Source of the DNA: Bacillota bacterium | GTDB lineage: Bacteria > Bacillota > Bacilli > Paenibacillales > Paenibacillaceae | Length of the DNA stretch: 64,000 nt | NCBI GenBank assembly: GCA_023391635.1 | Contig: JAEWAQ010000003.1 | Location: 1-64,000, forward strand | Direction: 5' to 3' | Shown: positions 63,200 through 64,000 of the stretch, in pieces | How positions within the stretch are numbered: position 1 is the stretch's first letter | Layout of the letters: each line of letters begins with the position of its first letter | The notes under the pieces: model-generated | What the model saw: the letters and a program-made list of their open reading frames with translations, nothing else | Told to the model about the DNA's origin: nothing | Database searches by the model: none | Made by a program: the position numbers and the translations under genes

Positions 63200-64000
63200 G
63201 TGCATATGAAGGTTAAGTCCATCAAGTGGAAATTCATCATGATTCTGATCACCGTCATTACGCTCGCGACCGTCTCGATCGGTTGGTTCAGCTTTGACCG
63301 GACTTCCCAAAATATTATCAAGGATGTCGAACGCTTCAGCAGTCAAATTTTGACGCAGGCAAACTTGAACCTGGATCGGTATTATCGTGAATATGAGCAA
63401 GGGGTATTCCTGCTGGGGTCCAGCAGTGAATTCTCGAACTGGCTGCAGGCGGAGAAGGGAAAAACATCCGACGTCGTGTTACGGTTCCGCAAAGTGGAAG
63501 AGAAATACATCAATCCGCTCATTGCCAGCCATCCGGAGATCCTGTCGGTTACCTTGCTCAACGAGAACGGCAATGAAATGAACTATTCGCGCTCTCCCGG
63601 GCTAAGAGGCGGATATACCGCCATGACCGATCCGGAATTGCGCGATGTTCCGTTCGCCAAGCGGCTGACCGCCTATATTCATCGATCCGAGGATTACCTG
63701 GATAATGACGGGAAAATCGTAGAGACGCAAGTGATTTCACTGGTGAAGAAATTGGAATACGGGAGCGCGGTCGGCTATATCAAAATCGATATTTCTCTTG
63801 AGCCGACCTTGGCGATTCTGAATGAAATTCAACTGGGCGAGACCGGGATCGGATTTATCACGAATGAAGAAGGAGTCGTGATGGCCCATCCGAATCCATC
63901 CATGGTCATGACCCAGTTGGACGCCGAATGGACGAACAGGATGGCGCATGTTCCTTCGGGTGCATGGTTCCATAAGCCGACCGGGCGGATGGTCATTTTC
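63200..64000 (+). CDS. YesM-type sensor histidine kinase, N-terminal part (runs off window)
   Basis: An open frame continues past the last base with no stop. The 267 visible residues include a membrane span (about 10-30, KFIMILITVITLATVSIGW) and an extracellular dCache-like sensor region (TGIGFITNEEGVVMAHP), the usual front part of YesM-like kinases. The kinase domain lies beyond the window. GGAGG at 63186-63190 is 9 nt from the GTG at 63200; an ATG at 63206 is the alternative. It probably controls the importer encoded just upstream. Confidence 0.8.
   Translation, partial: MHMKVKSIKWKFIMILITVITLATVSIGWFSFDRTSQNIIKDVERFSSQILTQANLNLDRYYREYEQGVFLLGSSSEFSNWLQAEKGKTSDVVLRFRKVEEKYINPLIASHPEILSVTLLNENGNEMNYSRSPGLRGGYTAMTDPELRDVPFAKRLTAYIHRSEDYLDNDGKIVETQVISLVKKLEYGSAVGYIKIDISLEPTLAILNEIQLGETGIGFITNEEGVVMAHPNPSMVMTQLDAEWTNRMAHVPSGAWFHKPTGRMVIF

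Noticed and set aside
1..64000. CRISPR arrays, tRNA or rRNA genes, prophage genes
   Set aside because: No regularly spaced palindromic repeats, cloverleaf-like sequences or phage structural genes were seen in a read-through of both strands.

Overview
The window looks like chromosome from a Paenibacillaceae member (Paenibacillus or Cohnella-like). The evidence is the many YesM/YesN-type sensor and AraC-regulator genes, LplA/LplB/YtcP-type sugar ABC transporters without their own ATPase, a large cell-surface polysaccharide lyase ending in three S-layer homology domains, strong AGGAGG ribosome sites with frequent TTG/GTG starts, and moderately high GC. No rRNA, tRNA, CRISPR array or prophage was seen.

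Layout. 1-3620: a 51-bp tandem repeat at the left edge, a Sua5/YwlC threonylcarbamoyl-AMP synthase carrying a repeat-filled insertion, and an IS1182-like element. 3621-15405: a carbohydrate locus with two divergent permeases, a membrane-bound AraC-type regulator, a lipoprotein binding protein, a putative glycoside hydrolase, a truncated AraC regulator and a GH2 beta-galactosidase. The last two are joined head to head without an intergenic region, as if a deletion fused them. 15869-22327: a 2152-residue modular PL8 lyase, visibly more AT-rich than its surroundings. 22512-32992: mostly housekeeping or stress genes: lipoate ligase, a MarR repressor with a clear operator/promoter, an RluA pseudouridine synthase, a BmrCD-like asymmetric ABC exporter pair, a TIGR02206 membrane protein, a two-gene unit of a Cap12/PycTIR-like TIR protein plus a 69-residue partner, and a flavin-domain/UbiA prenyltransferase fusion.

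33140-47186: a Rieske/amidohydrolase pair, then a long co-directional operon. It encodes a two-component system, an ABC importer, a beta-hydroxyacid dehydrogenase, an AGE-family epimerase, a LarA-like protein, a 2-hydroxyacid dehydrogenase and a GH105-like hydrolase. This reads as uptake and breakdown of an unsaturated uronate or sugar-acid oligosaccharide. 47348-53674: an L-rhamnose operon (bifunctional aldolase/dehydrogenase, ASRT-like protein, RhaA, RhaB, DeoR regulator), with repeats upstream that look like operators and a structured 294-nt gap after the first gene. 53723-64000: a zinc-ribbon small protein, an AraC regulator divergent from a GH106-like glycosidase and a fucose/arabinose-isomerase-family protein, a further ABC importer, and the start of another YesM-type kinase that runs off the end.

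The parts fit a plant or microbial polysaccharide degrader. A surface lyase releases oligosaccharides, several importers bring them in, and the predicted cytosolic hydrolases (no signal peptides) plus the rhamnose and sugar-acid enzymes finish the job. The strongest candidate for something undescribed is the TIR protein/small protein pair at 30045-31255.
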